Shown here in pieces: positions 42,002-51,580 of a stretch of DNA of 64,000 nucleotides. The translations under genes and the position numbers were made by a program. The notes under the pieces were generated by a model that was not told where the DNA came from, searched no databases, and saw nothing but the letters and a program-made list of their open reading frames with translations. Within the stretch, counting starts at the first letter, position 1. Every line of letters begins with the position of its first letter. The stretch lies in contig NZ_CP039456.1 of NCBI RefSeq assembly GCF_006974145.1, forward strand, positions 1,704,001 through 1,768,000. The letters are read 5' to 3'. The DNA is from Changchengzhania lutea (GTDB lineage: Bacteria > Bacteroidota > Bacteroidia > Flavobacteriales > Flavobacteriaceae).

Positions 42002-43162
42002 TTGGTTTTAGAAAAAGCGCCCGTGGATCTATCAAGCTCAAAATTTGATGTTATCATTATTGGCGGTGGGTTAGCAGGCTTGTCGGCAGCTATTCATCTA
42101 TCCAAAAGCCAGCTAAAAGTTTTAGTTATTGAGAAAAGCAGTTACCCAAAACACAAAGTTTGCGGCGAATATATTTCTAATGAGGTATTGCCTTATCTTG
42201 ATTTTTTAGAAATACATGTTTTTGAATTAGGAGCGACGGCTATTTCAAAATTTGAGATGTCTTCACAAAACAACAAATCGCTGAAAGCACAATTACCTTT
42301 AGGCGGTTTTGGTATTAGTCGGTATACCTTAGATGAGGCTTTGGCTCTTAAAGCTAAGGAAAAAGGAGTTTCCCTGGTTATGGACACCGTTATGGATGTC
42401 ACATTCCAAAGCGACCTATTTACAGTACGTACAAAAAACGGTCAAGATTTTAATACAAAAATCGTAATTGGTGCTCATGGGAAACGTTCCAATATTGATA
42501 GGAGTTTGAAACGTGATTTCATAAAAAATAAGTCGCCCTATTTAGCAGTAAAAACACATGTAAACGGCGATTTCCCAGATGATTTGGTAGCGCTACACAA
42601 TTTTAAAGGCGGGTATTGTGGTGTTTCTAAAGTTGAAAACGGGATTATAAATCTCTGTTATATCACCAATTATAAAGCCTTCAAACAGTATAAAGATATT
42701 AATGAGTTTCAACAGGAAGTAGCCTATAAAAATGATGCTTTAAAAAATATATTTAAAAGCACCTCTCCCATATTTGAGACGCCGTTAACCATTAGTCAAA
42801 TTTCTTTTGAAACAAAAAACCCAGTAGAAAACCATATCCTAATGTGTGGCGATTCCGCCGCTATGATTCATCCACTTTGTGGCAATGGCATGAGTATGGC
42901 GATAAGAAGTGCTCAAATAGCATCAGAACTTATTATTGATTATCTTCAAAGAAAAATTGAATCGCGACTTAGCTTAGAAAAAGCCTATACTCAACAATGG
43001 AATAAAGAATTTAAAAAACGCTTAAGAATGGGACACCTCGTGTCTAAACTGTTTAGAAGTGCTTATTTATCTGAGTTTATGCTATTTTTAGTGCGTGCAA
43101 ATCGCAAAATTTTACCTTATATTATAAAACGAACTCATGGTAAACCCATGCGCATTAGATGA
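42002..43162 (+). CDS. FAD-dependent oxidoreductase (geranylgeranyl-reductase/aromatic hydroxylase-like)
   Basis: A 386-aa flavoprotein that opens the polyketide operon. VIIIGGGLAGLSAAIHLSKS is the FAD-binding loop; HKVCGEYISNEVLPYL and MCGDSAAMIHPLCGNGMSMA are typical of the geranylgeranyl reductase and PHBH-like monooxygenase group. The frame begins with TTG; GTG at 42023 is an alternative start. It overlaps the methyltransferase by ATGA. By analogy with the streptomycete srs operon (type III PKS, methyltransferase, flavoprotein hydroxylase), it may hydroxylate the polyketide product; reduction of a lipid double bond is the alternative. Confidence 0.8.
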   Translation: MVLEKAPVDLSSSKFDVIIIGGGLAGLSAAIHLSKSQLKVLVIEKSSYPKHKVCGEYISNEVLPYLDFLEIHVFELGATAISKFEMSSQNNKSLKAQLPLGGFGISRYTLDEALALKAKEKGVSLVMDTVMDVTFQSDLFTVRTKNGQDFNTKIVIGAHGKRSNIDRSLKRDFIKNKSPYLAVKTHVNGDFPDDLVALHNFKGGYCGVSKVENGIINLCYITNYKAFKQYKDINEFQQEVAYKNDALKNIFKSTSPIFETPLTISQISFETKNPVENHILMCGDSAAMIHPLCGNGMSMAIRSAQIASELIIDYLQRKIESRLSLEKAYTQQWNKEFKKRLRMGHLVSKLFRSAYLSEFMLFLVRANRKILPYIIKRTHGKPMRIR

Positions 43163-43884
43163 GCCTATTGGTAAACACAAAATACAGAACGGATGCTACC
43201 GAAATTATGGACGATTTCTCTATTAAAGGGGAACTATTGCATGATTCTCTGGACAAGTTAGCACATATTAATACCTGGTTAGGTGGCAACCAAGTTACTA
43301 TAAATGGATTAAAAAATATATTAAAGAACCACCCAAAAAATCAGCCGCTAAAAATAATGGATTTGGGTTGTGGTGGGGGCGATATTTTAAGAGATGTTGC
43401 AATGTTTGGTAAGCGCAACCAGTATCAATTTGAACTTATTGGTATCGATGCTAATAAAGCCACAGTAGACTATGCTTCAAAATTATCAGAAGGATACGAG
43501 AATATAAGTTTTTTGCATCTCGATATTTTTTCTGAAGCCTTTAATAATCTGGAGTACGACGTCGTTTTAGGTACTTTATTTCTGCATCATTTTAAAGAAG
43601 ATGAACTTATTATTTTGCTTAAAAATTTATTAAACAAAACTAAAATAGGTATTGTTATTAATGATTTACATAGGCATAAGATGGCATACTATTTATTTAA
43701 AATTTTATGCCTCACCATAAGTAATAAAATGATTATTGAAGATGGCTTAACATCCGTGTTACGCGGATTCAAAAAATCGGAAATTGAACATATTTCCAAC
43801 AAAATTCATGCGAAATATTCTGTTAATTGGAAATGGGCTTTTCGCTATCAATGGATTTTACAAAAGCACCATAACAATATATGA
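43159..43884 (+). CDS. Class I SAM-dependent methyltransferase
   Basis: A 241-aa methyltransferase. IMDLGCGGGDILRDVA is the SAM-binding motif I, LIGIDANKATVDYA follows with the ribose-binding Asp, and VVLGTLFLHHF is the post-II motif of UbiE/Coq5-type enzymes. It starts in ATGA overlap with the flavoprotein and ends in ATGA overlap with the type III PKS, so stoichiometric coupling is expected. It probably O- or C-methylates the phenolic or pyrone product. Confidence 0.85.
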   Translation: MSLLVNTKYRTDATEIMDDFSIKGELLHDSLDKLAHINTWLGGNQVTINGLKNILKNHPKNQPLKIMDLGCGGGDILRDVAMFGKRNQYQFELIGIDANKATVDYASKLSEGYENISFLHLDIFSEAFNNLEYDVVLGTLFLHHFKEDELIILLKNLLNKTKIGIVINDLHRHKMAYYLFKILCLTISNKMIIEDGLTSVLRGFKKSEIEHISNKIHAKYSVNWKWAFRYQWILQKHHNNI

Positions 43885-44933
43885 GCGTAAAAATAGTAGC
43901 CGTGGCAAAGCAATTGCCAAAGTATACCAGAGAAACTAAGGATATTATTCCGTATTTAAAAATATGGATGTCCGGTCAGGACGACCGTTTTCAGCGTAAA
44001 GTGATTAAGCTTTTTGAAAATGCTGGTGTAGACCGTAGATATTCCATTATGGATGCTGAAGATGTTTTTTTAAGAACATCTTTTGAAGAAAAAAACGATA
44101 TCTACGCTAAAGAGGCAGTTAACCTCGCAGAAAGCGCTTTGATAAAATCTTTGGATAAAGCCAATTTAAAAGCTCAAGATATCGACTATATCATTACCGT
44201 AAGCTGTACGGGTATGATGATTCCGTCTATGGATGCCTATTTAATCAACCGACTTAAAATGCGGCAAGATATTGTACGCCTCCCCGTAACGGAGATGGGT
44301 TGTGCGGCAGGTGTTTCAGGGATTATTTATGCAAAAAATTTCTTGAAGGCAAATCCTAATAAACGGGCTGCGGTTATTGCTGTAGAATCCCCCACTGCCA
44401 CGTTTCAGTTAGACGACTTTTCAATGGTGAATATTGTTAGTGCTGCTATTTTTGGAGATGGTGCGTCAAGCGTTATTCTTTCCTCTTATAAAGATGAAGA
44501 GGGTCCAGAAATTATAGATGAAGCGATGTATCATTTTTATGATGCAGAAACCATGATGGGCTTTAAATTAGTGAATACAGGTTTGCAAATGATTCTTGAT
44601 AAGGCAGTTCCGGAAACCATTTCGAATCATTTTCCTAAAATAGTCCATCCGTTTTTGGCACGAAATAAAGTCTCTATTGAAGATGTTGACCACTTAATTT
44701 TCCACCCAGGTGGTAAAAAAATTGTACAAACGGTTGAGGAATTATTTGGATCTTTAGGAAAAAATATTGATGACACGAAGGAAGTTCTTAAATTGTATGG
44801 CAACATGAGTAGCGCGACTGTGTTATATGTTTTAGAGCGCTTTATGGATAAGCAATTACCCAAAGGCGACCTTGGCCTAATGCTGAGTTTTGGCCCTGGG
44901 TTTTCAGCACAACGGATACTATTAAAATGGTAA
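43881..44933 (+). CDS. Type III polyketide synthase (chalcone/stilbene-synthase family)
   Basis: A 350-aa homodimeric ketosynthase that extends an acyl starter with malonyl units and cyclises it. The Cys-His-Asn triad is complete: Cys141 in TEMGCAAGV, His275 in IFHPGGKK and Asn308 in YGNMSSATV. The His-Asn spacing of 33 residues is the same as in chalcone synthase. SCTGMMIPSMDAYL and the C-terminal GPGFSAQ are family signatures. Bacterial relatives make alkylresorcinols, alkylpyrones or tetrahydroxynaphthalene. With a dedicated fatty-acid set downstream, long-chain acyl-ACP is the likely starter here (inference). It is central to the operon. Confidence 0.93.
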   Translation: MSVKIVAVAKQLPKYTRETKDIIPYLKIWMSGQDDRFQRKVIKLFENAGVDRRYSIMDAEDVFLRTSFEEKNDIYAKEAVNLAESALIKSLDKANLKAQDIDYIITVSCTGMMIPSMDAYLINRLKMRQDIVRLPVTEMGCAAGVSGIIYAKNFLKANPNKRAAVIAVESPTATFQLDDFSMVNIVSAAIFGDGASSVILSSYKDEEGPEIIDEAMYHFYDAETMMGFKLVNTGLQMILDKAVPETISNHFPKIVHPFLARNKVSIEDVDHLIFHPGGKKIVQTVEELFGSLGKNIDDTKEVLKLYGNMSSATVLYVLERFMDKQLPKGDLGLMLSFGPGFSAQRILLKW

Positions 44934-44934
44934 T

Positions 44935-45732
44935 ATGAATAATGAATTTGAACATAAAAACTATTGGGCAGTAATTTTAGGCGGGTCTAGCGGTTTGGGT
45001 TTGGCGACAGCTAAAAAACTAGCCAAACATGGTATGAATATATGTGTCATTTATAGAAATTCGAGAGCTCAAGAAGCCGGTGTTAATGCAGAATTTGAAA
45101 TGATTAAGGCAGAAAACATCGCATTTAAATCTTATAATGTAGATGCTTTTAAGGCAGAAAAAAGGGATAACATAATTTCAGAATTAAAAGGCATTTTTGG
45201 GATTAAAGGAAAAGTACGAACCTTAGTACACAGCGTAGCCAAAGGTAATTTGAAACCGATGATAGATGATGAGAAACCCACCTTGCAACATGATGATTTT
45301 AACTTGACCATAAATGCTATGGCCATCAGTTTATACGATTGGACAAAAGCTATTTTTAATGCCAGGTTATTTGCTGAGGATGCTCGAATAATAAGTTTTA
45401 CAAGCGAAGGGAATACCAAGGCCTGGAAAAATTATGCTGCAGTATCGGCAGCTAAAGTGACCTTGGAAGCGATTACCAGAAACTTGGCGTTAGAGTTCGC
45501 GCCGTACGGTATACGGGCAAATTGCATTCAAGCAGGCGTTACGGATACAGCCTCATTACGAATGATTCCTGGAAGTGAAAAAATCATAGAATTCACTAAA
45601 AAAAGAAATCCTTTTAAACAATTAACCCAGCCTGAGCAGGTGGCAGATGTCGTGTATTTGTTATCCAAGGATGAGGCCAGTTGGATTAACGGTTGTATCA
45701 TTCCGGTAGATGGCGGTGAGCACATATCTTAA
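44935..45732 (+). CDS. Enoyl-ACP-reductase-like SDR (FabI/FabL type)
   Basis: A 265-aa short-chain dehydrogenase. VILGGSSGLGLATAKKLAK is the cofactor loop. The active-site pair is Tyr167 and Lys174, separated by six residues (YAAVSAAK), the spacing of FabI/FabL enoyl reductases rather than the Y-x3-K of ketoreductases. FTSEGNTKAWKNY and EFAPYGIRANCIQAG also resemble FabL. It probably saturates the growing acyl chain used by the operon. Its ATG is one base after the PKS stop. No dedicated ketoreductase is present in the operon, so housekeeping FabG may serve. Confidence 0.8.
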   Translation: MNNEFEHKNYWAVILGGSSGLGLATAKKLAKHGMNICVIYRNSRAQEAGVNAEFEMIKAENIAFKSYNVDAFKAEKRDNIISELKGIFGIKGKVRTLVHSVAKGNLKPMIDDEKPTLQHDDFNLTINAMAISLYDWTKAIFNARLFAEDARIISFTSEGNTKAWKNYAAVSAAKVTLEAITRNLALEFAPYGIRANCIQAGVTDTASLRMIPGSEKIIEFTKKRNPFKQLTQPEQVADVVYLLSKDEASWINGCIIPVDGGEHIS

Positions 45733-45786
45733 TCTATTTCAATTTGTAATTTATGCAGATGAAGTGATTCAGAAATTAAATGACAT

Positions 45787-46239
45787 ATGGACAGTGATCA
45801 AATTATAAATCTATTACCCTATCAAAAACCGTTTCTGTTTGTCGATGGACTTACTTCAGTTTCGGAACATAATATCACGGGACATTATACCTTCAAAAAA
45901 GACGAGTATTTTTATAAAGGCCATTTTAAAAACAAGCCCGTAACCCCAGGTGTGATACTAACAGAATGTATGGCGCAAATAGGTGTGGTGTGTTTAGGTA
46001 TTTATATAATGAAAAATCAATCGGATAATTATCCGGATTCAGATGTGAATCAGCCGCAAATTGCCTTGACATCAAGCTCTATGGATTTTTTTTTACCTGT
46101 TTTACCTGGTGAGCGGATTACGGTAACTTCAGAAAAAGAAGTTTTTCGTTTTAATAAATTAAAATGTAAAGTCAAGATGTATAATGATGAAGGAGAGTTG
46201 GTTTGTAGAGGTGACATTTCAGGAATGATGAACCCATGA
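45787..46239 (+). CDS. 3-hydroxyacyl-ACP dehydratase (FabZ-like hotdog protein)
   Basis: A 150-aa hotdog-fold dehydratase. YQKPFLFVDGLTSV and GHFKNKPVTPGVILTECMAQIG are the FabZ/FabA signature with the catalytic His46; Glu60 in TECMAQ fills the acid position. It is predicted to remove water from 3-hydroxyacyl-ACP during starter chain synthesis. It follows the SDR after 54 bp, the largest gap in the operon, and overlaps the ketosynthase by ATGA. Confidence 0.85.
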   Translation: MDSDQIINLLPYQKPFLFVDGLTSVSEHNITGHYTFKKDEYFYKGHFKNKPVTPGVILTECMAQIGVVCLGIYIMKNQSDNYPDSDVNQPQIALTSSSMDFFLPVLPGERITVTSEKEVFRFNKLKCKVKMYNDEGELVCRGDISGMMNP

Positions 46240-47510
46240 AAAACAAGGTCGTAATTACAGGTTTAGGTGTTGTCGCTCCAAATGGAGTGGGGCTCGATGC
46301 ATTTACAGAGGCCATAAAAAATGGTAAATCGGGCATTGTATTTCATCAAAATCTTGAAGATTTAAATTTCTCGTGTTGCATCGGTGGTATTCCACAAGTT
46401 TCCGAAGAAAAAAAACTAGAGTATCTAACACCTTTACAACTTAGAGGGTTTAACAGCTCGGGTATTTTATATGGGTGTATGGCGGCTATAGATGCCTGGA
46501 AAGATGCTGGATTGAATGTTGATCCTAAAAGCGAATTGGACTATGATTCTGGGACTATTTTTGGTACCGGAACTTCTGGTGTAGATAAATTTAGGGACGC
46601 CATTTACAAGTTAGATGATAAGCAAGTCAAGCGTTTGGGAAGTACCGTTGTCGTGCAAACGATGGCTAGTGGCATCAGCGCCTATTTGGGAGGTATTCTC
46701 GGTTTGGGCAATCAAGTCACGACGAATTCCTCTGCATGTACAACGGGTACGGAAGCCATTATCATGGGTTTTGAGCGTATCCAATCTGGAAAGGCAAAAC
46801 GCATGCTGGTTGGTAGTTGTAGCGATGATGGGCCTTATATTTGGGGAGGTTTCGATGCGATGCGCGTCATGACCTATAAACATAATGAATCACCAACACA
46901 GGGATCTAGACCAATGAGTGCTTCGGCAAGTGGCTTTGTTCCCGGAAGTGGCGCAGGAGCCTTCGTGTTGGAATCTTTGGAAAGCGCTTTGGAAAGAGGA
47001 GCAACCATTTATGCTGAGGTTTTGGGAGGCCATGTTAATTCTGGTGGTCAACGACATTCGGGAACAATGACGGCACCCAACCCTGAGGCGGTACAAAAGT
47101 GCATCACAAAAGCGATGGATAATGCGAATATAAAATCTTCGGATATTGATGTTATAAATGGGCATTTAACGGCTACCTCAAAAGATGTTTTGGAAATTGA
47201 GAATTGGATTAAGGCTTTAAACCGAAACGGAAAAGATTTCCCCCATATAAATTCCTTAAAATCTATGGTGGGCCATTGTTTAGCGGCAGCGGGGAGTATT
47301 GAAAGTGTGGCTACCGTATTACAGCTAAACGGTCAGTTTATCTTTCCTAATATTAACTGTGAAGATGTACATCCAGAAATTTTAGAGCTCATAGCGGAAG
47401 AAAAGATTCCAAAAAAAATACTGCAAAAAGAATTGCGCATGGCTATTAAGGCCAGTTTTGGTTTTGGTGATGTCAATGCTTGTGTTATATTTAAAAGATA
47501 TATTGAATAA
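46236..47510 (+). CDS. Beta-ketoacyl-ACP synthase (KAS II/FabF-like)
   Basis: A 424-aa condensing enzyme. The Cys-His-His triad is present: Cys168 (NSSACTTGTEAI), His310 (INGHLTATS) and His347 (KSMVGHCLAAAGS). The block around His310 departs from the usual AHGTST(P), suggesting a specialised acyl or ACP preference. There is a single KAS with no chain-length-factor partner, so it is an elongating KAS rather than a type II PKS heterodimer. It is translationally coupled to the dehydratase and four bases before the ACP gene. Confidence 0.88.
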   Translation: MKNKVVITGLGVVAPNGVGLDAFTEAIKNGKSGIVFHQNLEDLNFSCCIGGIPQVSEEKKLEYLTPLQLRGFNSSGILYGCMAAIDAWKDAGLNVDPKSELDYDSGTIFGTGTSGVDKFRDAIYKLDDKQVKRLGSTVVVQTMASGISAYLGGILGLGNQVTTNSSACTTGTEAIIMGFERIQSGKAKRMLVGSCSDDGPYIWGGFDAMRVMTYKHNESPTQGSRPMSASASGFVPGSGAGAFVLESLESALERGATIYAEVLGGHVNSGGQRHSGTMTAPNPEAVQKCITKAMDNANIKSSDIDVINGHLTATSKDVLEIENWIKALNRNGKDFPHINSLKSMVGHCLAAAGSIESVATVLQLNGQFIFPNINCEDVHPEILELIAEEKIPKKILQKELRMAIKASFGFGDVNACVIFKRYIE

Positions 47511-47514
47511 AATT

Positions 47515-47769
47515 ATGAATAAAGAAGAACTCATTGTTAAACTTAAGTCTATTGTTGCGCCATATATTCAAGATGAAGTGGCTTTCAGTAATTTATCTGA
47601 AAGCACAAATTTCATAACCGATTTAAAAATTAATTCAGCTAATTTAGTAGATGTGATTTTAGATGTTGAAGATGAATTTGACATCAGGATTGAAAATGAT
47701 GAAATGGAACAAATGACATCCGTAAAAGCTGCAATGGATATTGTTACTATGAAACTAGCCGATAAATGA
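47515..47769 (+). CDS. Dedicated acyl carrier protein
   Basis: An 84-aa carrier protein. The usual D-S-L phosphopantetheine site reads KINSANLVDVI with Ser41 as the attachment residue; Asn in place of Asp and Ala in place of Leu mark it as different from housekeeping ACP. The acidic recognition helix VEDEFDIRIENDEM follows. The ATG at 47515 is the only start giving a normal ACP. It overlaps the phosphopantetheinyl transferase start by ATGA, implying a matched pair. Confidence 0.88.
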   Translation: MNKEELIVKLKSIVAPYIQDEVAFSNLSESTNFITDLKINSANLVDVILDVEDEFDIRIENDEMEQMTSVKAAMDIVTMKLADK

Positions 47770-48362
47770 TAGGGAATGACGTGGTCGATTTACACAGCGC
47801 ATCTTTAGATTCTCCAGATAGTTCCAAAAATGCACGACGTTATAAACGTTTTTTAGATAAAATCTTTTCGATTAAAGAACAGGAAATTATTAAGGTTTCT
47901 AAAGATGGACATCAAACCATTTGGTTGCTTTGGAGCATGAAAGAAGCTGCTTATAAAATATATGTTCAGCAATTTAAAAAGCCTTTTTATAATCCTAAAA
48001 GGATAGAATGTCAATTACTTTTAAGCAGTGAAGGCTTAGTGAAGATTGAAAACACTAGTTATAAAACGCGTTCTAAAATCTCTAAAGATTGTATTTATAC
48101 AACGGCATCTTCAATGGAGAGTCGTGTATTGAAATCAAAGTTTTTTCAATGTAAAATTGGTGACGCCGTCGTAACATCAGAGTTTATAAAAAACAAGTTG
48201 ATAAAACATGTATCTAAAGCAAGTCAATTACCTATTTCAGCGTTTTCAATCAAAACATTTGATTTGGGTATTCCGAAGTTGTACCTAAATAATTCCAAAA
48301 CAAACGATTCCATATCTTTTACGCACCATGGTCGGTTTTCTGGCTATGCAATCTCGAGTTAA
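47766..48362 (+). CDS. 4'-phosphopantetheinyl transferase superfamily protein
   Basis: A 198-aa enzyme that loads coenzyme A's phosphopantetheine onto the carrier protein. IGNDVVDLHS is the first metal and CoA motif and WSMKEAAYKIYVQ the W-x-x-K-E-A signature. Its position directly behind a divergent ACP suggests it serves that ACP. It is last in the operon, and its final 44 bases overlap the convergent ABC ATPase gene. Confidence 0.88.
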   Translation: MIGNDVVDLHSASLDSPDSSKNARRYKRFLDKIFSIKEQEIIKVSKDGHQTIWLLWSMKEAAYKIYVQQFKKPFYNPKRIECQLLLSSEGLVKIENTSYKTRSKISKDCIYTTASSMESRVLKSKFFQCKIGDAVVTSEFIKNKLIKHVSKASQLPISAFSIKTFDLGIPKLYLNNSKTNDSISFTHHGRFSGYAISS

Positions 48363-49263
48363 TCTTTAAATACACCACATCGCCTACTGCCATTTCTATG
48401 TCATGATGAAAGTAAATGATGTTATCATTTAAATTCGCTTCAACCAAATAAAAATGGCCATTGAAATATGATTTTGTCACGGTAACTTTTAACTCAGATG
48501 ATGCAACGACCCTCAATTGATGGGCGTAAATAATGTCACCATTTAGCTCATTAAACTCACCAAAAAAAGCAGCAATTAATTTATCTTTAGGATGTTCGTA
48601 GAGCGCCTTGGGCGTATCATGAGCTACTATTTGATGATTATGCAAAACCATCATACGATCCGAAAACGGCACGACATCATCTTTATCATGTGTCGCCACA
48701 ATGCAGGTAATTTGTTTTTCTTTTAAATATTTGAAAAGACCTCGCCTAAGCGATTGCTTTTTAAAATTATCAATATGACTAAAGGGCTCGTCAAGTAAAA
48801 GCACTTCGGGTTGATTGGCAATGGCGCGGGCAATGGTGACGCGCTGCTTTTGGCCACCGCTCAAATACTTCACTTTAATAGTTGCAAAATCACCTAATTC
48901 CACAACATCCAATAGTTCGGCAATACGCTGCTTTTTTTCTTTAGGATAAAAGTTTGACAGAAAAGCACCTATGTTTTCTGATACGGTGATAAAGGGCATT
49001 AAGTCGAATTCCTGAGCCACATATTTCATAAAATCCGGACCTATAATAAGATTAGATTTTGGTCCTAAAATTTCAATGTCTTTCCAAAAAATATGACCCT
49101 CATTTAAATCATAGGTCCCATAGAGTAATTTTAAAAGGGTACTCTTACCAGAGCCACTTTCCCCTATAATTGAAAAGTGATCGCCTGCTTTAACTGAAAA
49201 ACTGATGTTATTTAGAACAGCTTTTTTTTTATAGCGAAAGGATAAGTTGTTTATTTGGAGCAT
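48319..49263 (-). CDS. ABC transporter ATP-binding protein
   Basis: A 314-aa ATPase. Walker A is GESGSGKSTLLK, signature LSGGQKQRVTIARA, Walker B VLLLDEPFSHID, with the switch His in CIVATHDKDDV. A C-terminal region of about residues 235-314 resembles the TOBE-like extension of nutrient importers. No membrane or binding protein is encoded next to it, so it may pair with a permease elsewhere. It overlaps the phosphopantetheinyl transferase gene tail to tail by 44 bases. Confidence 0.9.
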   Translation of the reverse strand: MLQINNLSFRYKKKAVLNNISFSVKAGDHFSIIGESGSGKSTLLKLLYGTYDLNEGHIFWKDIEILGPKSNLIIGPDFMKYVAQEFDLMPFITVSENIGAFLSNFYPKEKKQRIAELLDVVELGDFATIKVKYLSGGQKQRVTIARAIANQPEVLLLDEPFSHIDNFKKQSLRRGLFKYLKEKQITCIVATHDKDDVVPFSDRMMVLHNHQIVAHDTPKALYEHPKDKLIAAFFGEFNELNGDIIYAHQLRVVASSELKVTVTKSYFNGHFYLVEANLNDNIIYFHHDIEMAVGDVVYLKINSRLHSQKTDHGA

Positions 49264-49276
49264 ATGAATTTATAAT

Positions 49277-49310
49277 TAGGCCTGTCTGGACACAAAACCA
49301 AACAGGTCTA
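49277..49310 (-). terminator. Hairpin between S9 peptidase and ABC ATPase genes
   Basis: Two 13-base arms (11 canonical pairs, the others G-U) around an 8-base loop lie 20 bp past the S9 peptidase stop. The following sequence is A/T-rich but not a clean U-tract, so it is a weak terminator or a processing hairpin. Confidence 0.4.
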
Positions 49311-49329
49311 AAAATACTATATATTGAAT

Positions 49330-51495
49330 TTAACCTTTGATCTTTTCTTTGGTTTTGCTTGGCAACACATCGTAACCCATATTATAAAGTGTAAATCCAA
49401 AAATATCGGCAGATTGCTCGATCGTTTTACTAACAGGCGTTCCTGCGCCATGTCCAGCATCGGTCTCAATTCGGATAAGGGTTGGGTTACTGCCAGTTTG
49501 TTTACTTTGTAATTCTGCAGCAAATTTAAAACTGTGTGCAGGGACTACACGGTCGTCATGATCTCCAGTGGTAATTAGTGTTGCCGGATACTCAACTCCT
49601 GTTTTCACGTTGTGCACTGGGGAATATGCTTTTAAATATTCAAACATGTTCTTGCTCTGTTCTGCTGTGCCATAGTCGTATGCCCAGCCCGCTCCAGACG
49701 TAAAAGTATGATAGCGCAACATGTCTAAAACACCAACTGCGGGGAGTGCTACTTTTGCCAAATCTGGACGCTGTGTCATAACAGCGCCAACTAATAAGCC
49801 ACCATTACTGCCACCACGGATAGCCAAATAATCTGAAGAGGTATATTGGTTTTCAATCAAGTATTCTCCAGCCGCAATAAAGTCATCAAACACATTTTGC
49901 TTTTTCAATTGCGTACCCGCATCATGCCATGCTCGACCGTATTCACCACCACCACGTAAATTCGGAATGGCCAAAATGCCACCTTGTTCCATCCAAACGG
50001 CGTTGGTAATACTAAAGGATGGTGTTACGCTAACATTAAACCCACCATAGCCATATAGAATGGTTGGATTTTTTCCATTAAGGGCCAATCCTTTTTTATG
50101 TGTGATCATCATCGGTACTTTGGTGCCATCTTTAGAGGTGTAAAATACTTGATTACTCTCATAATCATCACTGTTAAAGTTAATTTCTGGCGTCCAATAA
50201 GTCTTGGTTACTCCACTTTTTGGTTTCATGGCATAAATACTTGATGGTATTTTATAATTGGTGAAAGAAAAATAGATGGTTGAATCCTCCTTCTTACTTC
50301 TAAAACCATTAGCTGACCCAAGCCCAGGTAATTTAATATCTCGAATAAATGTCCCGCTATAATCGTATTGCTTAACCTTAGAAATAGCATCAACCATATA
50401 TTCAGCAAAGAAATAACCACTACCAGTTGATGCGCTCAAAACATGTTCTGTTTCCGGAATGAAATCGACCCAATGTTCTGGTGTTGGATTGGAGGCATCA
50501 ACCGTAACGACTTTAATATTTGGGGCATTTAAATTTGTAACTAAATAAAGTTTACTTCCTTCATTTTCAATAATGCTTGTATTGCTATCTGTATGATCTA
50601 GAATGGTAACCAACTTGCTATTTGGTTTCGATAAATCCTTAATATAAAGCTTATTGCCAGAGGTGGAAATTCGAGGTGAAATCACCAAATATTTGTTGTC
50701 TTCAGTTACCGTTCCGTAAATATAGCGGTGTTTTTCGCTTGGGGTGCCCCCAAAGATTAAGGCATCCTCCTTTTGAGGTGTCCCCAATTTATGATAGTAT
50801 ACTTTGTGTTGATCTGTTTTTGCTGAAAGCTCACTACCCTTCGGTTTATCATAGCTTGAATAGTAAAACCCTTCACTCTTATACCATGAAATACCACTGA
50901 ATTTAACATCGATTAAAGTATCTTCAATAACGTCTTTAGTTTCGGTATCAATCACAATTATTTTACGCCAATCGCTACCGCCTTCGGAGATAGAATATGC
51001 TAAAGTTTTTCCGTTTTTAGAGAAGCTTGCGTTTCCTAGAGAAATGGTACCGTCTTCTTTAAAAGTATTAGGATCCAGAAATACAGTTGCTGTACTTGGG
51101 TCTTCACCAATTTTGTAACGATAGATGACGTATTGGTTTTGAAGACCATTGTTTTTATAGAAATACATATAACCGCCTTCTTTAAAAGGAGCGCTAAGTT
51201 TCTCGTAATTCCATAAACTGGAAAGGCGTTCTTTTAAGGCTTCCCTAAAAGGAATTTGCTCCAGATAGCCTTGAGTGGTTTCGTTTTGGGCTTTCACCCA
51301 AGCTTCGGTTTCTGTACTTCTGTCATCTTCCAACCACCTATAGGGATCCTTCACTTCTGTATCAAAATAGGTGTCAACCGTATCAACAGTTTTTGTTTCG
51401 GTGTAATTCACAATGAGGGATTTTTTTTCTGGGTTTTCATCTTTGCAAGCCACTAATAGAGTAAGTACAAAACAGTTATATATAAATTTTTTCAT
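49330..51495 (-). CDS. Prolyl oligopeptidase family (S9A) lipoprotein
   Basis: A 721-aa serine peptidase, exported as a lipoprotein (lipobox LLVAC at about residues 13-17). The N-terminal ~430 residues form the beta-propeller ([13 protein letters not shown] start). The C-terminal alpha/beta-hydrolase has Ser in [11 protein letters not shown], Asp in [13 protein letters not shown] and His in DAGHGAGTP. It cleaves short proline-containing peptides; full family length. It is apparently monocistronic. Periplasmic or outer-membrane-attached peptide processing for nutrition is likely. Confidence 0.93.
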   Translation of the reverse strand: MKKFIYNCFVLTLLVACKDENPEKKSLIVNYTETKTVDTVDTYFDTEVKDPYRWLEDDRSTETEAWVKAQNETTQGYLEQIPFREALKERLSSLWNYEKLSAPFKEGGYMYFYKNNGLQNQYVIYRYKIGEDPSTATVFLDPNTFKEDGTISLGNASFSKNGKTLAYSISEGGSDWRKIIVIDTETKDVIEDTLIDVKFSGISWYKSEGFYYSSYDKPKGSELSAKTDQHKVYYHKLGTPQKEDALIFGGTPSEKHRYIYGTVTEDNKYLVISPRISTSGNKLYIKDLSKPNSKLVTILDHTDSNTSIIENEGSKLYLVTNLNAPNIKVVTVDASNPTPEHWVDFIPETEHVLSASTGSGYFFAEYMVDAISKVKQYDYSGTFIRDIKLPGLGSANGFRSKKEDSTIYFSFTNYKIPSSIYAMKPKSGVTKTYWTPEINFNSDDYESNQVFYTSKDGTKVPMMITHKKGLALNGKNPTILYGYGGFNVSVTPSFSITNAVWMEQGGILAIPNLRGGGEYGRAWHDAGTQLKKQNVFDDFIAAGEYLIENQYTSSDYLAIRGGSNGGLLVGAVMTQRPDLAKVALPAVGVLDMLRYHTFTSGAGWAYDYGTAEQSKNMFEYLKAYSPVHNVKTGVEYPATLITTGDHDDRVVPAHSFKFAAELQSKQTGSNPTLIRIETDAGHGAGTPVSKTIEQSADIFGFTLYNMGYDVLPSKTKEKIKG

Positions 51496-51580
51496 GATGG
51501 TGTTGGTTTACCTTCAAAAATAAACAAAAAACTCCTGCATGCCTATACAGAAGTCTTAAAACCATCTTAAAATAATAAGT

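Noticed and set aside
46611-47165. Open frames on the other strand and frame within the ketosynthase gene
   Set aside because: Shadows of the real gene with no plausible protein features.
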